Assembly (NCBI RefSeq): GCF_034190915.1 | Contig: NW_026947629.1 | Location: forward strand, 62,001-126,000 | Source: Cavia porcellus | Taxonomy: Eukaryota > Chordata > Mammalia > Rodentia > Caviidae | DNA: 64,000 nucleotides | Direction: 5' to 3' | Shown here: positions 10,237 through 23,471 of the stretch, one piece after another | Layout: every line of letters starts with the position of its first letter | Position numbering within the stretch: position 1 is the first letter of the stretch | Notes under the pieces: generated by a model | Told to the model about the DNA's origin: nothing | The model's input: the letters and a program-made list of their open reading frames with translations, nothing else | Databases searched by the model: none | Position numbers and translations under genes: made by a program

Positions 10237-12979
10237 TACTAGTGAATCTAATGTAACACACACCCATACAATGCGCACCACCCCGTGATGTTTTTCTCAC
10301 TCCTACTAGTGAATCTAATGTAACACACACCCATACAATGCGCACCACCCCGTGATGTTTTTCTCACTCCTACTAGTGAATGTAATGTAACACACACCCA
10401 TACAATGCGCACCACCCCGTGAAGTTTTTCTCACTCCTACTAGTGATTCTTATGTAACACAAAACCATTCAATGCGCACCACCCCGTGATGTTTTTCTCA
10501 CTCCTACTAGTGAATGTAATGTAACACACACCCATACAATGCGCACCACCCCGTGATGTTTTTCTCACTCCTACTAGTGAATGTAATGTAACACACACCC
10601 ATACAATGCGCACCACCCCGTGATGTTTTTCTCACTCCTACTAGTGAATGTAATGTAACACACACCCATACAATGCGCACCACCCCGTGATGTTTTTCTC
10701 ACTCCTACTAGTGAATGTAATGTAACACACACCCATACAATGCGCACCACCCCATGATGTTTTTCTCACTCCTACTAGTGAATGTAATGTAACACACACC
10801 CAAACATTGCGCACCACCCCGTGATGTTTTTCTCACTCCTAGTAGTGAATCTAATGTTACACACACCCATACAATGCGCACCACCCCGTGATGTTTTTCT
10901 CACTCCTACTAGTGAATCTAATGTAACACACACCCATACAATGCGCACCACCCCGTGATGTATTTCTCACTCCTACTAGTGAATGTAATGTAACACACAC
11001 CCATACAATGCGCACCACCCCGTGATGTTTTTCTCACTCCTACTAGTGAATCTAATGTAACACACACCCATACAATGCGCACCACCCCGTGATGTTTTTC
11101 TCACTCCTACTAGTGAATCTAATGTAACACACACCCATACAATGCGCACCACCCCGTGATGTTTTTCTCACTCCTCCTAGTGAATCTAATGTAACACACA
11201 CCCATACAATGCGCACCACCCCGTGATGTTTTTCTCACTCCTACTAGTGAATCTAATGTAACACACACCCATACAATGCGCACCACCCCGTGATGTTTTT
11301 CTCACTCCTACTAGTGAATCTAATGTAACACACACCCATACAATGCGCACCACACCGTGATGTTTTTCTCACTCCCACTAGTGAATCTAATGTAACACAC
11401 ACCCATACAATGCGCACCACCCCGTGATGTTTTTCTCACTCCCACTAGTGAATCTAATGTAACACACACCCATACAATTCGCACCACCCCGTGATGTTTT
11501 TCTCACTCCTACTAGTGAATGTAATGTAACACACACCCATACAATGCGCACGACCCCGTGATGTTTTTCTCATTCCTACTAGTGAATGTAATGTAACACA
11601 CACCCATACAATGCGCACCACCCCGTGATGTTCTCTCACTCCTACTAGTGAATGTAATGTAACACACACCCGTACAATGCGCACCACCCCGTGATGTTTT
11701 TCTCACTCCTACTAGTGAATGTAATGTAACACACACCCATACAATGCGCACCACCCCGTGATGTTTTTCTCACTCCTACTAGTGAATGTAATGTAACACA
11801 CACCCATACAATGCGCACCACCCCGTGATGTTTTTCTCACTCCTACTAGTGAATGTAATGTAACACACACCCATACAATGCGCACCACCCCGTGATGTTT
11901 TTCTCACTCCTACTAGTGAATCTAATGTAACACACACCCATACAATGCGCACCACCCCGTGATGTTTTTCTCACTCCTACTAGTGAATCTAATGTAACAC
12001 ACACCCAAACAATGCGAACCACCCCGTGTTGTTTTTCTCACTCCTACTAGTGAATGTAACGTAACACACACCCATACAATGCGCACCACCCCGTGATGTT
12101 TTTCTCACTCCTAGTAGTGAATCTAATGTAACACACACCCATAAAATGCGCACCACACCGTGATGTTTTTCTCACTCCTACTAGTGAATCTAATGTAACA
12201 CACACCCATACAAGGCGCACCACCCCGTGATGTATTTCTCACTCCTACTAGTGAATGTAATGTAACACACACCCATACAAGGCGCACCACTCCGTGATGT
12301 ATTTCTCACTCCTACTAGTGAATCTAATGTAACACACACCATACAATGCGCACCACCCCGTGATGTTTTTCTCACTCCTACTAGTGAATGTAATGTAACA
12401 CACAGCCATACAATGCGCACCACCCCGTGATGTTTTTCTCACTCCTACTAGTGAATCTAATGTAACACACACCCATACAATGCGCACCACCCCTTGATGT
12501 TTTTCTCACTCCTACTAGTGAATCTAATGTAACACACCCATACAATGCGCACCACCCCTTGATGTTTTTCTCACTCCTACTAGTGAATCTAATGTAACAC
12601 ACACCCATACAATGCGCACCACCCCGTGATGTTTTTCTCACTCCTACTAGTGAATCTAATGTAACGCACATCCATACAATGCGCACCACCCCTTGATGTT
12701 TTTCTCACTCCTACTAGTGAATCTAATGTAACGCACACCCATACAATGCGCACCACCCCTTGATGTTTTTCTCACTACTACTAGTGAATCTAATGTAACG
12801 CACACCCATACAATGCGCACCACCCCGTGATATTTTTCTCACTCCTTCTAGCGAATCTAATGTAACGCACACCCATACAATGCGCACCACCCCGTGATGT
12901 TTTTCTCACTCCTACTAGTGAATCTAATGTAACACACACCCATACAATGCGCACCACCCCGTGATGTTTTTCTCACTCC

Positions 12980-13245
12980 TACTAGTGAATGTAATGTAAC
13001 ACACACCCATACAATGCGCACCACCCCGTGATGTTTTTCTCACTCCTATTAGTGAATCTATGTAACACACACCCATACAATGCGCACCACCCCGTGATGT
13101 TTTTCTCACTCCTACTAGTGAATCTATGTAACACACACCCAAACAATGCGCACCACCCCGTGATGTTTTTCTCACTCCTACTAGTGAATGTAATGTAACA
13201 CACACCCATACAATGCGCACCACCCCGTGATGTTTTTCTCACTCC
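12980..13245 (+). repeat. Four-monomer duplication, copy 1 (266 bp)
   Basis: Monomers of 67, 66, 66 and 67 bp starting at 12,980, 13,047, 13,113 and 13,179. The first 66-mer opens with TATTAG instead of TACTAG, and the second carries CCCAAAC. The next 266 bp repeat this pattern exactly, including both variants. Confidence 0.9.
13047..13178 (+). repeat. 66-bp monomer cluster (2)
   Basis: Part of the four-monomer duplication. The TATTAG first monomer is followed by a CCCAAAC monomer. Confidence 0.95.
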
Positions 13246-13511
13246 TACTAGTGAATGTAATGTAACACACACCCATACAATGCGCACCACCCCGTGATGT
13301 TTTTCTCACTCCTATTAGTGAATCTATGTAACACACACCCATACAATGCGCACCACCCCGTGATGTTTTTCTCACTCCTACTAGTGAATCTATGTAACAC
13401 ACACCCAAACAATGCGCACCACCCCGTGATGTTTTTCTCACTCCTACTAGTGAATGTAATGTAACACACACCCATACAATGCGCACCACCCCGTGATGTT
13501 TTTCTCACTCC
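13246..13511 (+). repeat. Four-monomer duplication, copy 2 (266 bp)
   Basis: Repeats the preceding 266 bp with the same TATTAG and CCCAAAC marker monomers. U1 and U2 have no such doubling at the matching place and have three 66-bp monomers there instead of two plus two. Confidence 0.9.
13313..13444 (+). repeat. 66-bp monomer cluster (2)
   Basis: The 266-bp copy of the preceding cluster, with identical markers. Confidence 0.95.
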
Positions 13512-13993
13512 TACTAGTGAATCTAATGTAACACACACCCATACAATGCGCACCACCCCGTGATGTTTTTCTCACTCCTACTAGTGAATCTAATGTAACA
13601 CACACCCATACAATGCGCACCACCCCGTGATGTTTTTCTCACTCCTACTAGTGAATCTAATGTAACACACACCCATACAATGCGCACCATCGCGTGATGT
13701 TTTTCTCACTCCTACTAGTGAATCTAATGTAACACACACCCATACAATGCGCACCACCCCGTGATGTTTTTCTCACTCCTACTAGTGAATGTAATGTAAC
13801 ACACACCCATACAATGCGCACCACCCCGTGATGTTTTTCTCACTCCTACTAGTGAATCTAATGTAACACACACCCATACAATGCGCACCACACCGTGATG
13901 TTTTTCTCACTCCTACTAGTGAATCTAATGTAACACACACCCATACAATGCGCACCACCCCGTGATGTTTTTCTCACTCCCACTAGTGAATCT

Positions 13994-13999
13994 AATAAA
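13994..13999 (+). other. AATAAA marker monomer
   Basis: U1, same form as at 9,716. Confidence 0.9.
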
Positions 14000-14382
14000 A
14001 CACACACCCATACAATTCGCACCACTCCGTGATGTTTTTCTCACTCCCACTAGTGAATGTAATGTAACACACACCCATACAATGCGCACCACCCCGTGAT
14101 GTTTTTCTCACTCCTACTAGTGAATCTAATGTAACACACACCCATACAATGCGCACCACCCCGTGATGTTTTTGTCACTCCTACTAGCGAATCTAATGTA
14201 ACACACACCCATACAATGCGCACCACCCCGTGATGTTTTTCTCACTCCTACTAGTGAATCTAATGTAACACACACCCATACAATGCGCACCACCCCGTGA
14301 TGTTTTTCTCACTCCTACTAGCGAATCTAATGCAACACACACCCATACAATGCGCACCACCCCGTGATGTTTTTCTCACTCC

Positions 14383-14514
14383 TACTAGCGAATCTATGTA
14401 ACACACACCCATACAATGCACACCACCCCGTGATGTTTTTCTCACTCCTACTAGTGAATCTATGTAACACACACCCATACAATGCGCACCACCCCGTGAT
14501 GTTTTTCTCACTCC
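14383..14514 (+). repeat. 66-bp monomer cluster (2)
   Basis: U1 counterpart of 10,105. A GCACACC variant in the first monomer changes its TGCGCA to TGCACA. Confidence 0.95.
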
Positions 14515-15459
14515 TACTAGTGAATCTAATGTAACACACACCCATACAATGCGCACCACCCCGTGATGTTTTTCTCACTCCTACTAGTGAATCTAATGTA
14601 ACACACACCCATACAATGCGCACCACCCCGTGATGTTTTTCTCACTCCTACTAGTGAATGTAATGTAACACACACCCATACAATGCGCACCACCTCGTGA
14701 TGTTTTTCTCACTCCTACTAGTGATTCTTATGTAACACAAAACCATTCAATGCGCACCACCCCGTGATGTTTTTCTCACTCCTACTAGTGAATGTAATGT
14801 AACACACACCCATACAATGCGCACCACCCCGTGATGTTTTTCTCACTCCTACTAGTGAATGTAATGTAACACACACGCATACAATGCGCACCACCCCGTG
14901 ATGTTTTTCTCACTCCTACTAGTGAATGTAATGTAACACACACCCATACAATGCGCACCACCCCGTGATGTTTTTCTCACTCCTACTAGTGAATGTAATG
15001 TAACACACACCCATACAATGCGCACCACCCCATGATGTTTTTCTCACTCCTACTAGTGAATGTAATGTAACACACACCCAAACATTGCGCACCACCCCGT
15101 GATGTTTTTCTCACTCCTAGTAGTGAATCTAATGTTACACACACCCATACAATGCGCACCACCCCGTGATGTTTTTCTCACTCCTACTAGTGAATCTAAT
15201 GTAACACACACCCATACAATGCGCACCACCCCGTGATGTATTTCTCACTCCTACTAGTGAATGTAATGTAACACACACCCATACAATGCGCACCACCCCG
15301 TGATGTTTTTCTCACTCCTACTAGTGAATCTAATGTAACACACACCCATACAATGCGCACCACCCCGTGATGTTTTTCTCACTCCTACTAGTGAATCTAA
15401 TGTAACACACACCCATACAATGCGCACCACCCCGTGATGTTTTTCTCACTCCTCCTAGT

Positions 15460-17531
15460 GAATCTAATGTAACACACACCCATACAATGCGCACCACCCC
15501 GTGATGTTTTTCTCACTCCTACTAGTGAATCTAATGTAACACACACCCATACAATGCACACCACCCCGTGATGTTTTTCTCACTCCTACTAGTGAATCTA
15601 ATGTAACACACACCCATACAATGCGCACCACACCGTGATGTTTTTCTCACTCCCACTAGTGAATCTAATGTAACACACACCCATACAATGCGCACCACCC
15701 CGTGATGTTTTTCTCACTCCCACTAGTGAATCTAATGTAACACACACCCATACAATTCGCACCACCCCGTGATGTTTTTCTCACTCCTACTAGTGAATGT
15801 AATGTAACACACACCCATACAATGCGCACGACCCCGTGATGTTTTTCTCATTCCTACTAGTGAATCTAATGTAACACACACCCATACAATGCGCACCACC
15901 CCGTGATGTTTTTGTCACTCCTACGAGTGAATCTAATGTAACACACACCCATACAATGCGCACCACCCCGTGATGTTTTTCTCACTCCTACTAGTGAATC
16001 TAATGTAACACACACCCATACAATGCGCACCACCCCGTGATGTTTTTGTGACTCCTACTAGCGAATCTAATGTAACACACACCCATACAATGCGCACCAC
16101 CCCGTGATGTTTTTCTCACTCCTACTAGTGAATCTAATGTAACACACACCCATACAATGCGCACCCCCCTGTGATGTTTTTCTCACTCCTACTAGCGAAT
16201 CTAATGTAACACACACCCATACAATGCGCACCACCCCGTGATGTTTTTCTCACTCCTATTAGTGAATCTATGTAACACACACCCATACAATGCGCACCAC
16301 CCCGTGATGTTTTACTCACTCCTACTAGTGAATCTATGTAACACACACCCATACAATGCGCACCACCACGTGATGTTTTTCTCACTCCTACTAGTGAATC
16401 TATGTAACACACACCCATACAATGCGCACCACCCCGTGATGTTTTTCTCACTCCTACTAGTGAATCTAATGTAACACACACCCATACAATGCGCACCACC
16501 CCGTGATGTTTTTCTCACTCCTACTAGTGACTGTAATGTAACACACACCCATACAATGCGCACCACCCCGTGATGATTTTCTCACTCCTACTAGTGAATG
16601 TAATGTAACACACACCCGTACAATGCGCACCACCCCGTGATGTTCTCTCACTCCTACTAGTGAATGTAATGTAACACACACCCGTACAATGCGCACCACC
16701 CCGTGATGTTTTTCTCACTCCTACTAGTGAATGTAATGTAACACACACCCATACAATGCGCACCACCCCGTGATGTTTTTCTCACTCCTACTAGTGAATG
16801 TAATGTAACACACACCCATACAATGCGCACCACCCCGTGATGTTTTTCTCACTCCTACTAGTGAATGTAATGTAACACACACCCATACAATGCGCACCAC
16901 CCCGTGATGTTTTTCTCACTCCTACTAGTGAATCTAATGTAACACACACCCATACAATGCGCACCACCCCGTGATGTTTTTCTCACTCCTACTAGTGAAT
17001 CTAATGTAACACACACCCAAACAATGCGAACCACCCCGTGTTGTTTTTCTCACTCCTACTAGTGAATGTAACGTAACACACACCCATACAATGCGCACCA
17101 CCCCGTGATGTTTTTCTCACTCCTAGTAGTGAATCTAATGTAACACACACCCATAAAATGCGCACCACACCGTGATGTTTTTCTCACTCCTACTAGTGAA
17201 TCTAATGTAACACACACCCATACAAGGCGCACCACCCCGTGATGTATTTCTCACTCCTACTAGTGAATGTAATGTAACACACACCCATACAAGGCGCACC
17301 ACCCCGTGATGTATTTCTCACTCCTACTAGTGAATCTAATGTAACACACACCATACAATGCGCACCACCCCGTGATGTTTTTCTCACTCCTACTAGTGAA
17401 TGTAATGTAACACACAGCCATACAATGCGCACCACCCCGTGATGTTTTTCTCACTCCTACTAGTGAATCTAATGTAACACACACCCATACAATGCGCACC
17501 ACCCCTTGATGTTTTTCTCACTCCTACTAGT
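15460..17531 (+). repeat. 31-monomer tandem duplication in U1, copy 1 (2,072 bp)
   Basis: The triple cluster 16,257/18,329 and all variants between recur at 2,072 bp. Two marker changes are shared by both copies but absent from U2: a T-to-A in the T tract (16,314/18,386) and CACACC for CGCACC (15,558/17,630). The edge is uncertain by up to one monomer, near a CCTCCTAG/CCTACTAG difference. Confidence 0.88.
16257..16454 (+). repeat. 66-bp monomer cluster (3)
   Basis: U1 counterpart of 8,300, with CACGTG in the second monomer. The T tract of the first monomer carries the T-to-A change (16,314) that dates the 2,072-bp duplication. Confidence 0.95.
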
Positions 17532-19603
17532 GAATCTAATGTAACACACACCCATACAATGCGCACCACCCCGTGATGTTTTTCTCACTCCTACTAGTGA
17601 ATCTAATGTAACACACACCCATACAATGCACACCACCCCGTGATGTTTTTCTCACTCCTACTAGTGAATCTAATGTAACACACACCCATACAATGCGCAC
17701 CACACCGTGATGTTTTTCTCACTCCCACTAGTGAATCTAATGTAACACACACCCATACAATGCGCACCACCCCGTGATGTTTTTCTCACTCCCACTAGTG
17801 AATCTAATGTAACACACACCCATACAATTCGCACCACCCCGTGATGTTTTTCTCACTCCTACTAGTGAATGTAATGTAACACACACCCATACAATGCGCA
17901 CGACCCCGTGATGTTTTTCTCATTCCTACTAGTGAATCTAATGTAACACACACCCATACAATGCGCACCACCCCGTGATGTTTTTGTCACTCCTACGAGT
18001 GAATCTAATGTAACACACACCCATACAATGCGCACCACCCCGTGATGTTTTTCTCACTCCTACTAGTGAATCTAATGTAACACACACCCATACAATGCGC
18101 ACCACCCCGTGATGTTTTTGTGACTCCTACTAGCGAATCTAATGTAACACACACCCATACAATGCGCACCACCCCGTGATGTTTTTCTCACTCCTACTAG
18201 TGAATCTAATGTAACACACACCCATACAATGCGCACCCCCCTGTGATGTTTTTCTCACTCCTACTAGCGAATCTAATGTAACACACACCCATACAATGCG
18301 CACCACCCCGTGATGTTTTTCTCACTCCTATTAGTGAATCTATGTAACACACACCCATACAATGCGCACCACCCCGTGATGTTTTACTCACTCCTACTAG
18401 TGAATCTATGTAACACACACCCATACAATGCGCACCACCACGTGATGTTTTTCTCACTCCTACTAGTGAATCTATGTAACACACACCCATACAATGCGCA
18501 CCACCCCGTGATGTTTTTCTCACTCCTACTAGTGAATCTAATGTAACACACACCCATACAATGCGCACCACCCCGTGATGTTTTTCTCACTCCTACTAGT
18601 GACTGTAATGTAACACACACCCATACAATGCGCACCACCCCGTGATGATTTTCTCACTCCTACTAGTGAATGTAATGTAACACACACCCGTACAATGCGC
18701 ACCACCCCGTGATGTTCTCTCACTCCTACTAGTGAATGTAATGTAACACACACCCGTACAATGCGCACCACCCCGTGATGTTTTTCTCACTCCTACTAGT
18801 GAATGTAATGTAACACACACCCATACAATGCGCACCACCCCGTGATGTTTTTCTCACTCCTACTAGTGAATGTAATGTAACACACACCCATACAATGCGC
18901 ACCACCCCGTGATGTTTTTCTCACTCCTACTAGTGAATGTAATGTAACACACACCCATACAATGCGCACCACCCCGTGATGTTTTTCTCACTCCTACTAG
19001 TGAATCTAATGTAACACACACCCATACAATGCGCACCACCCCGTGATGTTTTTCTCACTCCTACTAGTGAATCTAATGTAACACACACCCAAACAATGCG
19101 AACCACCCCGTGTTGTTTTTCTCACTCCTACTAGTGAATGTAACGTAACACACACCCATACAATGCGCACCACCCCGTGATGTTTTTCTCACTCCTAGTA
19201 GTGAATCTAATGTAACACACACCCATAAAATGCGCACCACACCGTGATGTTTTTCTCACTCCTACTAGTGAATCTAATGTAACACACACCCATACAAGGC
19301 GCACCACCCCGTGATGTATTTCTCACTCCTACTAGTGAATGTAATGTAACACACACCCATACAAGGCGCACCACCCCGTGATGTATTTCTCACTCCTACT
19401 AGTGAATCTAATGTAACACACACCATACAATGCGCACCACCCCGTGATGTTTTTCTCACTCCTACTAGTGAATGTAATGTAACACACAGCCATACAATGC
19501 GCACCACCCCGTGATGTTTTTCTCACTCCTACTAGTGAATCTAATGTAACACACACCCATACAATGCGCACCACCCCTTGATGTTTTTCTCACTCCTACT
19601 AGT
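17532..19603 (+). repeat. 31-monomer tandem duplication in U1, copy 2 (2,072 bp)
   Basis: It follows copy 1 after a CCTTGATG monomer near 17,510. In copy 2 that same monomer type (near 19,570) is instead followed by a 65-bp monomer (about 19,615) that also occurs at 12,530 and 24,560. Copy 2 therefore leads back into the ordinary unit. Confidence 0.88.
18329..18526 (+). repeat. 66-bp monomer cluster (3)
   Basis: The 2,072-bp copy of the 16,257 cluster, including the T-to-A change at 18,386. Confidence 0.95.
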
Positions 19604-20130
19604 GAATCTAATGTAACACACCCATACAATGCGCACCACCCCTTGATGTTTTTCTCACTCCTACTAGTGAATCTAATGTAACACACACCCATACAATGCG
19701 CACCACCCCGTGATGTTTTTCTCACTCCTACTAGTGAGTCTAATGTAACGCACATCCATACAATGCGCACCACCCCTTGATGTTTTTCTCACTCCTACTA
19801 GTGAATCTAATGTAACGCACACCCATACAATGCGCACCACCCCTTGATGTTTTTCTCACTCCTACTAGTGAATCTAATGTAACGCACACCCATACAATGC
19901 GCACCACCCCGTGATATTTTTCTCACTCCTTCTAGCGAATCTAATGTAACGCACACCCATACAATGCGCACCACCCCGTGATGTTTTTCTCACTCCTACT
20001 AGTGAATCTAATGTAACACACACCCATACAATGCGCACCACCCCGTGATGTTTTTCTCACTCCTACTAGTGAATGTAATGTAACACACACCCATACAATG
20101 CGCACCACCCCGTGATGTTTTTCTCACTCC

Positions 20131-20328
20131 TATTAGTGAATCTATGTAACACACACCCATACAATGCGCACCACCCCGTGATGTTTTTCTCACTCCTACT
20201 AGTGAATCTATGTAACACACACCCATACAATGCGCACCACCCCGTGATGTTTTTCTCACTCCTACTAGTGAATCTATGTAACACACACCCATACAATGCG
20301 CACCACCCCGTGATGTTTTTCTCACTCC
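20131..20328 (+). repeat. 66-bp monomer cluster (3)
   Basis: TATTAG-led triple preceded by GTAACGCAC and CCTTCTAG monomers. It corresponds to the doubled pair at 13,047/13,313 in Ua. Confidence 0.95.
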
Positions 20329-21010
20329 TACTAGTGAATCTAATGTAACACACACCCATACAATGCGCACCACCCCGTGATGTTTTTCTCACTCCTACTA
20401 GTGAATCTAATGTAACACACACCCATACAATGCGCACCACCCCGTGATGTTTTTCTCACTCCTACTAGTGAATGTAATGTAACACACACCCATACAATGC
20501 GCACCACCCCGTGATGTTTTTCTCACTCCTACTAGTGAATCTAATGTAACACACACCCATACAATGCGCACCACCCCGTGATGTTTTTCTCACTCCTACC
20601 TGTGAATGTAATGTAACACACACCCATGCAATGCGCACCACCCCGTGATGTTTTTCTCACTCCTACTAGTGAATCTAATGTAACACACACCCATACAATG
20701 CGCACCACCCCGTGATGTTTTTCTCACTCCTACTAGTGAATGTAATGTAACACACACCCGTACAATGTGCACCACCCCGTGATGTTTTTCTCACTCCTAC
20801 TAGTGAATGTAATGTAACACACACCCGTACAATGCGCACCACCCCGTGATGATCTCTCACTCCTACTAGTGAATGTAATGTAACACACACCCGTACAATG
20901 CGCACCACCCCGTGATGTTTTTCTCACTCCTACTAGTGAATCTAATGTAACACACACCCATACAATGCGCACCACCCCGTGATGTTTTTCTCACTCCCAC
21001 TAGTGAATCT

Positions 21011-21016
21011 AATAAA
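21011..21016 (+). other. AATAAA marker monomer
   Basis: U2, the last occurrence; none seen in the remaining 43 kb. Confidence 0.9.
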
Positions 21017-21399
21017 ACACACACCCATACAATTCGCACCACTCCGTGATGTTTTTCTCACTCCCACTAGTGAATGTAATGTAACACACACCCATACAAT
21101 GCGCACCACCCCGTGATGTTTTTCTCACTCCTACTAGTGAATCTAATGTAACACACACCCATACAATGCGCACCACCCCGTGATGTTTTTGTCACTCCTA
21201 CTAGCGAATCTAATGTAACACACACCCATACAATGCGCACCACCCCGTGATGTTTTTCTCACTCCTACTAGTGAATCTAATGTAACACACACCCATACAA
21301 TGCGCACCACCCCGTGATGTTTTTCTCACTCCTACTAGCGAATCTAATGCAACACACACCCATACAATGCGCACCACCCCGTGATGTTTTTCTCACTCC

Positions 21400-21531
21400 T
21401 ACTAGCGAATCTATGTAACACACACCCATACAATGCGCACCACCCCGTGATGTTTTTCTCACTCCTACTAGTGAATCTATGTAACACACACCCATACAAT
21501 GCGCACCACCCCGTGATGTTTTTCTCACTCC
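21400..21531 (+). repeat. 66-bp monomer cluster (2)
   Basis: U2 counterpart of 14,383, with the standard GCGCACC in the first monomer. Confidence 0.95.
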
Positions 21532-23273
21532 TACTAGTGAATCTAATGTAACACACACCCATACAATGCGCACCACCCCGTGATGTTTTTCTCACTCCTA
21601 CTAGTGAATCTAATGTAACACACACCCATACAATGCGCACCACCCCGTGATGTTTTTCTCACTCCTACTAGTGAATGTAATGTAACACACACCCATACAA
21701 TGCGCACCACCTCGTGATGTTTTTCTCACTCCTACTAGTGATTCTTATGTAACACAAAACCATTCAATGCGCACCACCCCGTGATGTTTTTCTCACTCCT
21801 ACTAGTGAATGTAATGTAACACACACCCATACAATGCGCACCACCCCGTGATGTTTTTCTCACTCCTACTAGTGAATGTAATGTAACACACACCCATACA
21901 ATGCGCACCACCCCGTGATGTTTTTCTCACTCCTACTAGTGAATGTAATGTAACACACACCCATACAATGCGCACCACCCCGTGATGTTTTTCTCACTCC
22001 TACTAGTGAATGTAATGTAACACACACCCATACAATGCGCACCACCCCATGATGTTTTTCTCACTCCTACTAGTGAATGTAATGTAACACACACCCAAAC
22101 ATTGCGCACCACCCCGTGATGTTTTTCTCACTCCTAGTAGTGAATCTAATGTTACACACACCCATACAATGCGCACCACCCCATGATGTTTTTCTCACTC
22201 CTACTAGTGAATCTAATGTAACACACACCCATACAATGCGCACCACCCCGTGATGTATTTCTCACTCCTACTAGTGAATGTAATGTAACACACACCCATA
22301 CAATGCGCACCACCCCGTGATGTTTTTCTCACTCCTACTAGTGAATCTAATGTAACACACACCCATACAATGCGCACCACCCCGTGATGTTTTTCTCACT
22401 CCTACTAGTGAATCTAATGTAACACACACCCATACAATGCGCACCACCCCGTGATGTTTTTCTCACTCCTCCTAGTGAATCTAATGTAACACACACCCAT
22501 ACAATGCGCACCACCCCGTGATGTTTTTCTCACTCCTACTAGTGAATCTAATGTAACACACACCCATACAATGCGCACCACCCCGTGATGTTTTTCTCAC
22601 TCCTACTAGTGAATCTAATGTAACACACACCCATACAATGCGCACCACACCGTGATGTTTTTCTCACTCCCACTAGTGAATCTAATGTAACACACACCCA
22701 TACAATGCGCACCACCCCGTGATGTTTTTCTCACTCCCACTAGTGAATCTAATGTAACACACACCCATACAATTCGCACCACCCCGTGATGTTTTTCTCA
22801 CTCCTACTAGTGAATGTAATGTAACACACACCCATACAATGCGCACGACCCCGTGATGTTTTTCTCATTCCTACTAGTGAATCTAATGTAACACACACCC
22901 ATACAATGCGCACCACCCCGTGATGTTTTTGTCACTCCTACGAGTGAATCTAATGTAACACACACCCATACAATGCGCACCACCCCGTGATGTTTTTCTC
23001 ACTCCTACTAGTGAATCTAATGTAACACACACCCATACAATGCGCACCACCCCGTGATGTTTTTGTGACTCCTACTAGCGAATCTAATGTAACACACACC
23101 CATACAATGCGCACCACCCCGTGATGTTTTTCTCACTCCTACTAGTGAATCTAATGTAACACACACCCATACAATGCGCACCCCCCTGTGATGTTTTTCT
23201 CACTCCTACTAGCGAATCTAATGTAACACACACCCATACAATGCGCACCACCCCGTGATGTTTTTCTCACTCC

Positions 23274-23471
23274 TATTAGTGAATCTATGTAACACACACC
23301 CATACAATGCGCACCACCCCGTGATGTTTTTCTCACTCCTACTAGTGAATCTATGTAACACACACCCATACAATGCGCACCACCACGTGATGTTTTTCTC
23401 ACTCCTACTAGTGAATCTATGTAACACACACCCATACAATGCGCACCACCCCGTGATGTTTTTCTCACTCC
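23274..23471 (+). repeat. 66-bp monomer cluster (3)
   Basis: U2 counterpart of 16,257 with an intact T5 tract, so it keeps the older state. Confidence 0.95.

Larger units (their letters stand above)
8890..10381 (+). repeat. Third copy of the 3.07-4.56 kb segment (offset 5,821)
   Basis: Positions 3,069-4,560 recur here at exactly 5,821 bp: GATTC monomer 3,219/9,040, AATAAA 3,895/9,716 and 66-bp pair 4,284/10,105. It starts after a TGTATTTC difference near 8,887 and ends at a C/G difference at position 12 of a monomer (4,561/10,382). It overlaps the start of unit Ua. Confidence 0.85.
9280..13557 (+). repeat. Large unit Ua (offset 4,278 to U1)
   Basis: AATAAA at 9,716 and GATTCTTATG at 10,445 recur 4,278 bp later at 13,994 and 14,723. 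Compared with 6,692-8,7xx and with U1, Ua lacks about 734 bp (11 monomers) after 11,587, including the triple 66-bp cluster. The part from about 12,190 to 13,0xx recurs at 19,274 (offset 7,084) and 24,219. It ends with a private four-monomer duplication. Confidence 0.85.
13558..20911 (+). repeat. Large unit U1, with internal 2,072-bp duplication
   Basis: From about 13,895 it matches U2 at an offset of 7,017 bp: AATAAA 13,994/21,011, GATTCTTATG 14,723/21,740, triple cluster 16,257/23,274. After the internal duplication the offset falls to 4,945 (for example 20,131/25,076). The first 340 bases belong to the Ua-like match at offset 4,278. Differences from U2 are few: G14,877/C21,894, G15,166/A22,183, A15,558/G22,575. 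Confidence 0.88.
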
